This document shows, piece after piece, positions 1 through 7,972 of a DNA stretch of 55,086 nucleotides; within the stretch, counting starts at the first letter, position 1, and each line of letters opens with the position of its first letter. Source of the stretch: Ruminococcaceae bacterium OttesenSCG-928-A16 (GTDB lineage: Bacteria > Bacillota > Clostridia > Oscillospirales > Ruminococcaceae); contig JAJDJP010000009.1 of assembly GCA_030267215.1 (NCBI GenBank), forward strand, positions 1 through 55,086, given 5' to 3'. Below the pieces are notes generated by a model. It saw only the letters and a list, made by a program, of their open reading frames with translations. It was not told where the DNA came from and did not search any database. The position numbers and the translations under genes are program-made.

Positions 1-63
1 CGGAGTAAAAGCGAAAACAAAAAAAGTTTTTGCACAGTATCCCCCCGCACCCAAGCAAAAAAC

Positions 64-102
64 AAATCGCTGGAGAGGCTCGTTTTCTCCAGCGATTTTC
101 TT
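64..102. terminator. Hairpin terminator at the left edge
   Basis: A perfect 13-bp stem (64-76 with 86-98) closes a 9-nt loop. T-rich sequence follows on the plus strand and A-rich sequence precedes it, so it could work in both directions. It lies about 100 bp past the stop of the minus-strand lyase gene and could end that transcript or one entering from the left. No gene is visible in 1-197. Confidence 0.8.
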
Positions 103-197
103 GTGTTCAAGAGCTTGCGACAGCCCCTTTGTGTTGCAAAGATAGATGTTGACTTAATTATTGCAAAAGGCAATTGAAACTATGGGTGATGAGTGGC

Positions 198-2549
198 CTA
201 TAGGGCGAGCGTGAAAGCAGCAGTAACACTTTGCCCGGCAAGGCCCCCGGGGTTTATTTGCAGCATAATGTACGGGCTGGTTTGGGTTACAGTTATGGCG
301 TTGTGGCAATGTAGCAACTTTTTGGCGGGCAGCGCAATTTGCAAGGTAAGCGGGACGGTTTGTAGCTGGGTGGGGTTTGCAATGGCAACGCGCAGTTGGT
401 TGCCGGTTTGCTGCACCAACACGGCGGCGGGTGCGTTTGTGGTAATAATGCCCGCCTGCCCGCCATCGGCGGCAAAAAAGTGTGCGGCGGTTATTCCTTC
501 GGCCGGTTTGGCAATGGCGTGTATTTGCTCAGAATTTTGGATGATTTGCACGGGGTTTTGCGCCGCATAAGCTTGGGTTTGCGCAGCGGTTGCCGTGGGC
601 AAAAGGGTGTAGCAATAACCGGCGTTTTTGGGGTACTCACCATGGTGTATGGCCAGCGAAACAAACCGGCCGGTTTCTTCGCCATGGTTGTTGCCTTGGT
701 TAAACCAGTTGCCCTGCCGGGTTTGGCGCTGGGCATGCACCATGGTGCTTTGGGGCAGCACATAGCCAATGCCACTATCTGCCGTTTGGCCGCTTAGGTG
801 CAGCCAGCTGGCGTGGATGGTGGTTGTTTGGTTGTTGCCTTCGGGGGCAAAAACCGGCTGGCCATTGGCCAGTAGCAGGCTGGTAAAATTTGCGGGTTGG
901 CGGCGGTTTTCTAGGGTGGTTTGTATAACGCCGGGGGTTTGGCAGGTAATGCCACTGCCAAGGGCTACAATATCGGCCCCTAGCATAAACCAGCTTTTGG
1001 TGGCCCGGGTGCCATTTGGCTGGCCGGTGGGGCCCCATGCCTGCAACTGCATGGCTGCGCCGGCAAGGTTGCCAAGGCTGGCACCGCCCACCCAGGCGCG
1101 GTGCCCAAACTGGCGCTCGCCCGCATATTTGGGCGGCGGCAGTTGCTGGGTGGTGGTGCCGGGTAGCTGCAACGGGTTTACCGTAGCCCAGTAGCCGTTG
1201 GCATATTGGTTATCTTCGGGCAGGTATAAAGCGGTCATGCCATCGGCCACATGCCAGCACTGTTTGCCCTCCTCGTTAATTACTTCGTAACCATAGGTGC
1301 GGCTAGAATGCATAGACACCCCAAACGAATAGGCAGGGGTGTGGTAAACGGCTTTATCCATGCCGGCAAAAATATGGGCGTGGTTGGCCGGTGCAGGGGG
1401 TTGTGGTGTATGGTTTTGCAACAGCGTGGCCCCTGCCAGGGCGGCCGCCATATTGGTGCAATTTTGCAAAAAATAATCGGGGTCTGCCGCTATTTTGGGC
1501 TGGGCAAAGGCGATAAACCCGGCAGCTTGCCCAGCAGGCATGCTGTTTGCCAAGGGCAGCAAGGCCGCTAGCTTTTTGGCACCACGCCTTTTGTCGGTGC
1601 TTTTTTTGCGGGCAATATCCCGGCCGCTCACCATATCCATAAACAATGGGCCAGCAAAAAAAGGCTGCACCCCGCTTTCAATAAAATCAAATAACAGGGT
1701 TTCGGCATGGTCTGGGTAGGTTAACTGCCAAGGGGTGCCGTTTAAAACCGTAAAATAAAGGCTAAATTTCTCAAAAAGGTCTTTGCCATATCCACCAATG
1801 TAAGCCAGCGCCTGGTGCTGGATATATGAGCCATCGGCATAAAAACCATCGCCGGTGTGCACATATTGCAGGGTGGTTTTTAGGGCGGTTTTTACGTGGT
1901 TTAGCTTGGTTTCATCTTGCAGCAATATAGCGCAAAGGGTGGTGGCTACGCTTTTATCTACCAAATTGGCACCGGTCATTTCGGGGCTGCCGGGGTAGCC
2001 CGAAGGCTGATTGCACACCGAAGAAAACCGGTTAACTGCGGCGGCATAGGCCTGTATTTGTGCGGGCGGTATGTGGGGGCGCAGCAGCAGCACGCTGCTT
2101 AAAAAAGCAATGGGGATACCAATTTCCCAGCTCCACCAATTGCCAAAAAACGGGGTACTTTCTTCGCTTTGGTTGTAGTGGTGCTGGTGCATAAAGGCAA
2201 GCCCACTTAGCAGCTGCTGCAACACCTGTGGGTTTTGGTAATACACAGCGCCTTTGGTGGCCCAGCCAAGGGCAATGTTGCGCAGGCGGTAAAATGCAGT
2301 TGCCATGTTGCCGGTGTGCATTTTGGCTTCTTGCCCAATGCCCTCTATATAGGCCATATCCAAATCTGCCCACAGGCAGGTGCGGGGGCTGGTTTTATGC
2401 AGGGTGGTGTATGCGGCCTGGGCCTTGTGGTTAACACGGGCCAAATACGCAGGGGGCACGGTGGTGTTGGCATTGCCAGCAAGATATTGCACCCACTGCG
2501 TGGCAATTTTTTCTATTTGCGGGTTGGGTTTGGTAATGGTTTCAGCCAC
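198..2549 (-). CDS. Polysaccharide lyase family 8 (hyaluronate/chondroitin/xanthan lyase type), no signal peptide
   Basis: This 783-residue protein would cleave uronate-containing polysaccharide by beta-elimination. The N-terminal half fits the alpha/alpha toroid of PL8, with the aromatic stretch NWWSWEIG near 137-144. Asn195 (TGAN), His245 (IQHQ) and Tyr254 (GGYG) are spaced 50 and 9 residues apart. That is the spacing of the Asn-His-Tyr catalytic set known in streptococcal hyaluronate lyase, and Arg310/Arg314 (SGRDIAR) follow. The C-terminal half is beta-rich. The start is GTG at 2549 behind a good AGGAG. The N-terminus is MAETITK with no hydrophobic leader, unlike the usual secreted PL8 enzymes, so it probably acts on imported oligosaccharide. 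The nearest genes are for pyruvate formate-lyase; no transporter or unsaturated-glucuronyl hydrolase is adjacent. Substrate cannot be read from the sequence. Confidence 0.88.
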   Translation of the reverse strand: MAETITKPNPQIEKIATQWVQYLAGNANTTVPPAYLARVNHKAQAAYTTLHKTSPRTCLWADLDMAYIEGIGQEAKMHTGNMATAFYRLRNIALGWATKGAVYYQNPQVLQQLLSGLAFMHQHHYNQSEESTPFFGNWWSWEIGIPIAFLSSVLLLRPHIPPAQIQAYAAAVNRFSSVCNQPSGYPGSPEMTGANLVDKSVATTLCAILLQDETKLNHVKTALKTTLQYVHTGDGFYADGSYIQHQALAYIGGYGKDLFEKFSLYFTVLNGTPWQLTYPDHAETLLFDFIESGVQPFFAGPLFMDMVSGRDIARKKSTDKRRGAKKLAALLPLANSMPAGQAAGFIAFAQPKIAADPDYFLQNCTNMAAALAGATLLQNHTPQPPAPANHAHIFAGMDKAVYHTPAYSFGVSMHSSRTYGYEVINEEGKQCWHVADGMTALYLPEDNQYANGYWATVNPLQLPGTTTQQLPPPKYAGERQFGHRAWVGGASLGNLAGAAMQLQAWGPTGQPNGTRATKSWFMLGADIVALGSGITCQTPGVIQTTLENRRQPANFTSLLLANGQPVFAPEGNNQTTTIHASWLHLSGQTADSGIGYVLPQSTMVHAQRQTRQGNWFNQGNNHGEETGRFVSLAIHHGEYPKNAGYCYTLLPTATAAQTQAYAAQNPVQIIQNSEQIHAIAKPAEGITAAHFFAADGGQAGIITTNAPAAVLVQQTGNQLRVAIANPTQLQTVPLTLQIALPAKKLLHCHNAITVTQTSPYIMLQINPGGLAGQSVTAAFTLAL

Positions 2550-2603
2550 GGGTTTGCTCCTTTAATAAAAGAGATAAGACTGCCTTTTTATCGTTTCATT
2601 CTC

Positions 2604-2616
2604 TAGTTATAGTATA
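2604..2616 (-). promoter_or_regulatory. Candidate extended -10 promoter for the lyase gene
   Basis: Read on the minus strand, TGG-TATACT (TATACT at 2616-2611) is an extended -10 about 60 bp upstream of the GTG start of the PL8 gene. No good -35 is seen at 17 bp spacing, as is common for extended -10 promoters. Inference from motif only. Confidence 0.4.
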
Positions 2617-2705
2617 CCAAAAAAGCCGGCCAAAAAGGTGGTGGCAGGCTAAAATTTATCTGCACAAGCAAAAAAGTGTACAATCATACAAATTTAAGCC
2701 ATTTT

Positions 2706-2719
2706 GTTGTATTTACAAC
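2706..2719. promoter_or_regulatory. Palindrome GTTGTATTTACAAC, copy 1
   Basis: Perfect 6-bp inverted arms around TT. The same 14-mer recurs at 2912-2925. The pair flanks the pflB promoter at 2795-2823, so it looks like a binding site for a dimeric regulator of pflB or of the divergent lyase gene. It does not match a full Rex or FNR consensus. Confidence 0.5.
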
Positions 2720-2794
2720 ATTGCGGTGAAAGCCCTTTTACAATTTTTATAATCGTATTATCGTTATAAATTTGCAAACAATTGGATTGTACTA

Positions 2795-2823
2795 TTGACG
2801 AAATGGAGGGGTTTTACTACAAT
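2795..2823 (+). promoter_or_regulatory. pflB promoter (TTGACG-N17-TACAAT)
   Basis: A near-consensus housekeeping sigma promoter: -35 TTGACG at 2795-2800, 17-bp spacer, -10 TACAAT at 2818-2823. The predicted start near 2830 leaves a leader of about 155 nt. That leader holds a hairpin (2832-2842 with 2845-2859) and the second copy of the 14-bp palindrome. Confidence 0.65.
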
Positions 2824-2911
2824 AGATTGGCAAGGTTTGGCAGTTTGCCAAAAAACCTTTTAAAACAGCTTTTTTTGCACGTTGGTAAGCAGTTAAAATA
2901 ATTTTTTATAT

Positions 2912-2925
2912 GTTGTATTTACAAC
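2912..2925. promoter_or_regulatory. Palindrome GTTGTATTTACAAC, copy 2
   Basis: Identical to the site at 2706-2719 and downstream of the predicted pflB start point. A protein bound here would act as a roadblock, or together with copy 1 could loop the promoter between them. Inference from position and symmetry. Confidence 0.5.
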
Positions 2926-2985
2926 GTGCAAAGTATACTAAAATGGTGTATAATAAGTTTAACCGATATAGAAGGAGGAAGCGTT

Positions 2986-5196
2986 ATGTTTAAGGAAGGC
3001 AGCTGGAATTCGGACATTAACGTGCGAGATTTTATTGTACGCAACTATACCCCGTACGATGGTGATGAGGCATTTTTAAGCCCGCCATCGGCCCGCACCC
3101 AAAAATTGTGGGACGAAACCAAAGAACTGTTGCAGCAAGAGCATGCCGCTGGCGGTGTGCTGGATATTGACACCAAAACAATTTCTACCGTAAATGCCCA
3201 TGGTGCCGGCTATATTAATAAGGACCTTGAGCTGATTGTGGGCCTGCAAACCGATGCGCCCCTAAAGCGTGCTATTATGCCATTTGGTGGTATCCGCGTG
3301 GTAGAAAGCTCGTTAAAAGCGTATGGCCGCGAAATGGACCCCGAAGTGGAAAATGTGTTTAAATACCGCAAAACCCACAACGATGGCGTGTTTGATGCCT
3401 ACACCGACGAAATAAGAAATGCCCGCCGCAGCGGCATTATTACCGGCCTGCCCGATGCCTATGGCCGTGGCCGCATTATTGGCGATTACCGCCGGGTGGC
3501 CCTGTATGGTGTAGATTTTTTAATTGAGAAAAAGAAAGAAGCCAAAAAAGAATATGTATTTGCAGAGCTGGATGAATCGGTTATTCGCAACCGCGAAGAA
3601 TTGTCGGAGCAAATTCGGGCTTTGCAAGATTTAAAAGATATGGCTATGCGCTATGGCTGTGATATTTCTGGCCCGGCAACCGATGTTAAAGAGGCCATTC
3701 AGTGGACTTATTTTGGCTACCTTGGCGCTATTAAAGACCAAAACGGCGCTGCCATGAGCCTTGGGCGTGTATCTACCTTTTTGGATATTTATGCCGAAGC
3801 AGACCTGAAAAATGGCAAATACACCGAGGAAGAAATTCAAGAATTGTTTGACCAGTTTATTTTAAAACTGCGTCTGGTTCGGTTTTTGCGCACCCCGTCT
3901 TACGACGAGCTATTCTCGGGCGACCCCACCTGGACGACCGAATCTTTGGCGGGCATGTGCGCCGATGGCCGCCACATGGTAACCAAATCCAGCTATCGGT
4001 TTTTGCACTCGTTAACCAACCTTGGCCCCGCGCCAGAGCCAAACATGACCGTGCTGTGGAGCACCCGCCTGCCCGAAAACTTTAAAAAATACTGCGCACG
4101 TCTTTCCTGCGAAACTTCGTCGATTCAGTACGAAAACGATGATATTATGTCGGAAAAATATGGCGACGACTACGGCATTGCCTGCTGTGTTTCGCCCATG
4201 CGCATTGGCAAGCAAATGCAGTTTTTTGGTGCCCGTGCCAACCTTGCCAAAGCCCTGCTATATGCCATTAACGGTGGTAAAGATGAAATTAGCGGCGAGC
4301 AGGTGGCCCCGGCCTACCAGCCCATTACCAGCGAAGTGCTGGATTACACCGAAGTGCGCGAGCGCTTTGGCGCCATTTGCGAATGGTTGAGCAACCTGTA
4401 TGTAAATACGCTCAACATCATCCATTTTATGCACGATAAATACTGCTACGAAAAATTGCAGATGGCCCTGCACGATGAAGATATTTTGCGTACCATGGCC
4501 TGTGGTATTGCCGGGCTTTCGGTAGTTGCCGATAGCCTTTCGGCCATAAAATATGCCAAGGTAAAACCCATACGTAACGAGCAAGGCCTGGCGATAGATT
4601 TTGAAATTGAGGGTGAGTACCCTGCCTTTGGCAACAACGACCCCCGCGTGGATGAAATTGCCCAGGACGTTGTGCGCAAATTTATGACCCGCCTGCGCCG
4701 CCAGCACACCTACCGGCACGCCAAACAAACCATGAGCGTTTTAACCATTACCAGCAACGTGGTGTACGGCAAAAAAACCGGCAGTACCCCCGATGGCCGA
4801 AAAAAAGGCGAGCCGTTTGCCCCGGGTGCCAACCCCATGCATGGCCGCGATACCCACGGCCCGGTAGCTTCGCTTGCTTCGGTGGCGTCGCTCCCGTTCG
4901 ATTATAGCGAAGATGGTATTTCGTACACTTTCTCGATTGTGCCGAACGCCCTTGGCAAAACCGACGATCAACGCATTACCAACCTTGTGGGCCTAATGGA
5001 CGGCTACTTTGGCGAGCAAGGCCACCACGTAAACGTGAACGTAATAGAGCGTGAAGTGCTGCAGGATGCCATGGAACACCCCGAAAAATACCCGCAGCTT
5101 ACCATTCGGGTATCGGGCTATGCGGTTAACTTTATCAAACTTACCAAAGAGCAACAAATCGATGTAATTAACCGTACCTTCCACACATTTATTTAA
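2986..5196 (+). CDS. pflB: Formate C-acetyltransferase (pyruvate formate-lyase)
   Basis: Cytoplasmic glycyl-radical enzyme that converts pyruvate and CoA to acetyl-CoA and formate in mixed-acid fermentation. At 736 residues it is close to the usual ~750-760. The catalytic Cys pair is at 400-401 in [16 protein letters not shown], and the C-terminal RVSGYAV motif places the radical glycine at about residue 711. The start is ATG 2986, 7 bases after GAAGGAGG; an earlier in-frame ATG at 2926 has no ribosome binding site. It has its own promoter and palindromic control sites. The activating enzyme gene pflA follows on the same strand but 0.8 kb away, beyond a repeat element, and with its own candidate promoter. 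Confidence 0.97.
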   Translation: MFKEGSWNSDINVRDFIVRNYTPYDGDEAFLSPPSARTQKLWDETKELLQQEHAAGGVLDIDTKTISTVNAHGAGYINKDLELIVGLQTDAPLKRAIMPFGGIRVVESSLKAYGREMDPEVENVFKYRKTHNDGVFDAYTDEIRNARRSGIITGLPDAYGRGRIIGDYRRVALYGVDFLIEKKKEAKKEYVFAELDESVIRNREELSEQIRALQDLKDMAMRYGCDISGPATDVKEAIQWTYFGYLGAIKDQNGAAMSLGRVSTFLDIYAEADLKNGKYTEEEIQELFDQFILKLRLVRFLRTPSYDELFSGDPTWTTESLAGMCADGRHMVTKSSYRFLHSLTNLGPAPEPNMTVLWSTRLPENFKKYCARLSCETSSIQYENDDIMSEKYGDDYGIACCVSPMRIGKQMQFFGARANLAKALLYAINGGKDEISGEQVAPAYQPITSEVLDYTEVRERFGAICEWLSNLYVNTLNIIHFMHDKYCYEKLQMALHDEDILRTMACGIAGLSVVADSLSAIKYAKVKPIRNEQGLAIDFEIEGEYPAFGNNDPRVDEIAQDVVRKFMTRLRRQHTYRHAKQTMSVLTITSNVVYGKKTGSTPDGRKKGEPFAPGANPMHGRDTHGPVASLASVASLPFDYSEDGISYTFSIVPNALGKTDDQRITNLVGLMDGYFGEQGHHVNVNVIEREVLQDAMEHPEKYPQLTIRVSGYAVNFIKLTKEQQIDVINRTFHTFI

Positions 5197-5478
5197 GTTT
5201 GTAGCCCCTTGGCGCGATAAAAACTAGCTGCTTTGCAGGCGGCTTGCCTGCAATTTGCGGGCAGGGCTGTTTGCAAAGCGGTTTTTTGGTACAATGGTTA
5301 AAGTATGTTTTAAAACCTCCAAAACGCCAAACCCGGTGCCTTTGCGGCTCCTCTTCGTTGCTTTTTCTTACAATAAAGCAATTATTCTTTCAAAAAAGCG
5401 CCTAGATGAACCACAAACTCACTCGGCTTTGGTCATTTCTCCGGTTTCAAAACACACTCTAGGCATTGGCGCCCAGCC
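5197..5478. other. Spacer after pflB
   Basis: No convincing gene. A small perfect hairpin with 8-bp arms lies at 5233-5253, without a T-run, so its role in ending pflB is uncertain. An extended -10-like TGG-TACAAT lies near 5286-5294. The remainder leads into the repeat element that starts near 5479. Confidence 0.4.
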
Positions 5479-5868
5479 TTGAACTTGATTTTATGCAGCC
5501 AAGCCAATGAGAAATTTCGCAGCGTAATTTGCTGCACCAGAGGAAACAAATGCGGAGCAGTAGGTTATTTATCGCATAGGCCAAAGTATTTCTATGGCTG
5601 TAAGACAAGGACTAGTAGTTAACTTACCCGATATGGCCTATATTTCTATGGCAATGGGGAATTTCGCAGCGTAATTTCTACCACCTAAGGAAAGAACTGG
5701 AGAGCAGAAAGTTTCATCTACAACTTAGCTGGTGAATTCCCATGGAAGATAGTAGAACATATTACTGCACTTGAATACACCCTCCAGTTTCGTCGTCCGG
5801 GGGCGTAACCCCGGTGACTTCGGCCATTGGTCATTCAATGGCCACTAAGGAAACGCCCTTGACCTTAC
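5479..5868 (+). repeat. Dispersed ~390 bp repeat, copy A
   Basis: Homologous end to end to the reverse complement of 25496-25884, roughly three quarters identical by eye and almost without length change. Each copy holds two quasi-palindromic cores: AAATTTCGCAGCGTAATTT at 5512-5530, and the same core with one arm base changed at 5659-5677. A near-match direct repeat closes the ends (CTTGATTTT at 5484, CTTGACCTT at 5858). In the frame that is open in copy B, copy A has several stop codons, so a protein is not conserved here. It could be a mobile repeat, a structured RNA or a decayed reading frame. Confidence 0.7.
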
Positions 5869-5884
5869 TTGTTAGCCATAAAAT

Positions 5885-5913
5885 TTGAGCATGCTGCTTT
5901 ATAGGAATATATA
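5885..5913 (+). promoter_or_regulatory. Candidate pflA promoter (TTGAGC-N17-TATATA)
   Basis: -35 TTGAGC at 5885-5890 and -10 TATATA at 5908-5913 with 17-bp spacing, just after repeat copy A and about 100 bp before pflA. It suggests that pflA is transcribed independently of pflB. Confidence 0.5.
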
Positions 5914-6013
5914 CGTGTTCGAATTCTTTTCGCCTAGGTGCTGTCACTTAACAGCAAAGGCAGCACTAGAACCAGAATTTCATTAAATTGAGTTAAAAAG
6001 GAGAGTGCTGCCG

Positions 6014-6766
6014 ATGACCCCACAAGAAAGAGAGCAACTGCGCAGCATAACCGGCACCATACATGCAACCGAAACTTTTGGAACCGTTGACGGGCCGGGT
6101 ATTCGGTTTGTGCTGTTTTTGCAGGGCTGCCCGCTGCGCTGCTTGTATTGCCACAACCCCGACGCCACCACCGGCAAAGGCGGCCAAATTTGGACAGCCG
6201 GGCAGGCGGTGGATGAAATTATGCGGTACCGCCAATTTATTAAAAATGGCGGGGTTACTTTTTCTGGCGGCGAGCCGCTGATGCAGCCCAAATTTGTAGA
6301 GGCAACGGCCCGCCTGCTGCGAGAAGAAGGCATACACACCGCCATAGATACCGCCGGCTGCCAAGACCCAGACGATGTGGCGCCCGCCCTGGATGCCGCC
6401 GATTTGATTTTGCTGGATATAAAGGCGTTTAGCCCCCAAATAGCCGAGCGCTTAACCGGCCAAACCAACGAGCTGGCTATTGCCACGCTGGACTATTGCG
6501 AAGAGGTGAAAAAGCCGGTTTGGGTACGCCATGTTTTGCTAGAGGGCTATACACTAGACGAAAAAGAGCTGGATGGCCTTGCCGAATTTTTAACCCAATT
6601 TAGCTGTGTAGAGCGGGTGGAACTGCTGCCTTTTCATAAATTGGGCGAGCCAAAGTGGGACGAAATGGCCCGCACTTACGAGCTAAAAGACGTGCCCGCC
6701 ACCACCAGAGAACAAACCGAGTGGGCCAAAGGCTTTTTTACCCGCCGTGGGCTAAAGGTGCAGTAG
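6014..6766 (+). CDS. pflA: Pyruvate formate-lyase activating enzyme (radical SAM)
   Basis: Installs the glycyl radical on PflB using S-adenosylmethionine and a [4Fe-4S] cluster. The cluster motif is Cys39-x3-Cys43-x2-Cys46 in GCPLRCLYCHNPD, preceded by the family's GTVDGPGIRFV. The FSGGEPL segment is typical of the SAM site. The 250-residue length matches the family. ATG 6014 is chosen because AAGGAGA at 5998-6004 sits at normal spacing from it; a GTG at 6005 abuts the ribosome binding site. It is followed by a strong terminator. Confidence 0.96.
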   Translation: MTPQEREQLRSITGTIHATETFGTVDGPGIRFVLFLQGCPLRCLYCHNPDATTGKGGQIWTAGQAVDEIMRYRQFIKNGGVTFSGGEPLMQPKFVEATARLLREEGIHTAIDTAGCQDPDDVAPALDAADLILLDIKAFSPQIAERLTGQTNELAIATLDYCEEVKKPVWVRHVLLEGYTLDEKELDGLAEFLTQFSCVERVELLPFHKLGEPKWDEMARTYELKDVPATTREQTEWAKGFFTRRGLKVQ

Positions 6767-6805
6767 GCAGTGGGCGAATACGGATTGATAAGGAATAGAT
6801 TTTTG

Positions 6806-6840
6806 TGCCATTCCCCTCCAAAGGAGGGGAATGGCATTTT
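6806..6840 (+). terminator. Terminator after pflA
   Basis: Perfect 14-bp stem (6806-6819 with 6823-6836), AAA loop, followed by TTTT. Confidence 0.9.
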
Positions 6841-6905
6841 GGATGTTATGGTTCACTTAAAATTGTGCAAATCAATTTTCTTTCGTAAACATAGTTACTG
6901 TGTAT

Positions 6906-7020
6906 AAGCACTTGTCATTCTGAACGAAGGGAAGAATCTTTTGCTGGATATTCACGCAACACAGATTCTTAGAATGAAAAATGCCCTCAGAATGACCCCA
7001 ATTGAAAATGAGCGCTTGAC
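6906..7020 (+). repeat. REP/MITE-like inverted repeat, copy 1
   Basis: An imperfect long palindrome: left arm TTGTCATTCTGAACGAA followed by GAAGAATC, right arm AGATTCTTAG and GCCCTCAGAATGAC. It shares the motif and flanking words (AAGCACTTGTC at the left, TTGAAAATGAG at the right) with copies at 48611-48727 (reverse) and 54024-54140. No reading frame is supported. Its right end supplies the TTGAC of the candidate promoter of the next gene. Confidence 0.85.
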
Positions 7021-7045
7021 TTTGCCTTAAAAAATAGAATACATT
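7016..7045 (+). promoter_or_regulatory. Candidate promoter for the SDR gene
   Basis: TTGACT at 7016-7021, 18-bp spacer, TACATT at 7040-7045. The -35 lies at the edge of the inverted-repeat element. Confidence 0.4.
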
Positions 7046-7082
7046 GAATACAACATGGAAGATATAAAGGGAGGCCACATGC

Positions 7083-7859
7083 ATGGAAAATATACAGCAG
7101 CTGTTTAGCCTAAAAGGCAAGGTGGCGTTAATAGCCGGTGGCAGCGGCGGGCTTGGCAGCGCCATAGCCGAAGGTTTTTTGCAAAGTGGCGCAGTGGTGG
7201 TAGCGGCTAGCCGCCACCCCGAAAAAGCAACCGATTTACAGGACCTTGCCGAAGCTTACCCGCACAGCTTTTTTGGCTACCCGGTTAACCTTGTGCAGCA
7301 GGCACCGGTAGAAAAAATGGTAGAAGAACTGGAACAAAAGCTGGGCAAAATAGATATTTTGGTGAATGCGGCCGGCATTAATATTTTAAAAAAGGCCGAA
7401 GACTATGACCCAGAAAGCTTTGACGCAGTGATGGATGTTAATGTGAAAGGCACCCACCTGCTTACCAAAGCGGTGGGCAAAGGCATGATAACCCGGCAGT
7501 ATGGGCGCATTATCAATTTATCCTCGGTAAAAGGGCAGCTGGGTGCCGCACAAGATTATTTGGCCTACTGCACCAGCAAGGGCGCCATTAATATGTACAC
7601 CAAGCAAATTGCCTGCGAGTGGGCAAAGTATAACATAACCTGCAACGCCATTGCCCCCACCTTTGTGCGCACGGCTATTAATGCAGCCCAGCTAGATGAC
7701 CTTACCTTTTACCGCACCCTGCTAGAGCGCATCCCCCTGGGGCGCATTGGTAAAAAAGAGGATATTGCCGCCGCAGCCCTATACCTTGCCAGCGATGCCG
7801 CCGCCTTTGTTACCGGCCAAATATTGGGCGTAGATGGCGGCCTTACCGCCCGGCAATAA
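7083..7859 (+). CDS. SDR family oxidoreductase (gluconate 5-dehydrogenase/fructuronate reductase type)
   Basis: A 258-residue classical short-chain dehydrogenase. It has the nucleotide-binding glycine motif GGSGGLGSA near residue 20, NAAG near 95, a catalytic Ser in LSSVKGQ and the YxxxK pair in YCTSK. The C-terminal VTGQILGVDGG is typical of the sugar-acid SDR branch (KduD/IdnO-like). Because uxuA lies in the same region, the likely reaction is reduction of D-fructuronate to D-mannonate, as done by the SDR-type enzyme of Bacillus; gluconate 5-dehydrogenase is the alternative. Start ATG 7083 lies behind GGGAGG. Confidence 0.88.
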   Translation: MENIQQLFSLKGKVALIAGGSGGLGSAIAEGFLQSGAVVVAASRHPEKATDLQDLAEAYPHSFFGYPVNLVQQAPVEKMVEELEQKLGKIDILVNAAGINILKKAEDYDPESFDAVMDVNVKGTHLLTKAVGKGMITRQYGRIINLSSVKGQLGAAQDYLAYCTSKGAINMYTKQIACEWAKYNITCNAIAPTFVRTAINAAQLDDLTFYRTLLERIPLGRIGKKEDIAAAALYLASDAAAFVTGQILGVDGGLTARQ

Positions 7860-7972
7860 GCGGCATTTAAACCTGGTTTGGCAAATATTTTTTAGAATGA
7901 TGCGGGACAGAGAGCCGGCAGGATGAGTATGATAAAAAAGAAGCTGTATATTTTACCCAAGGAGTACGACAA

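Noticed and set aside
193-2606. Several plus-strand reading frames opposite the lyase gene
   Set aside because: They are overlapping, lack ribosome binding sites and mirror the GC-biased third positions of the real minus-strand gene.
5255-5482. 75-codon plus-strand frame before repeat copy A
   Set aside because: No ribosome binding site, composition unlike neighbouring genes, and it runs into the repeat.
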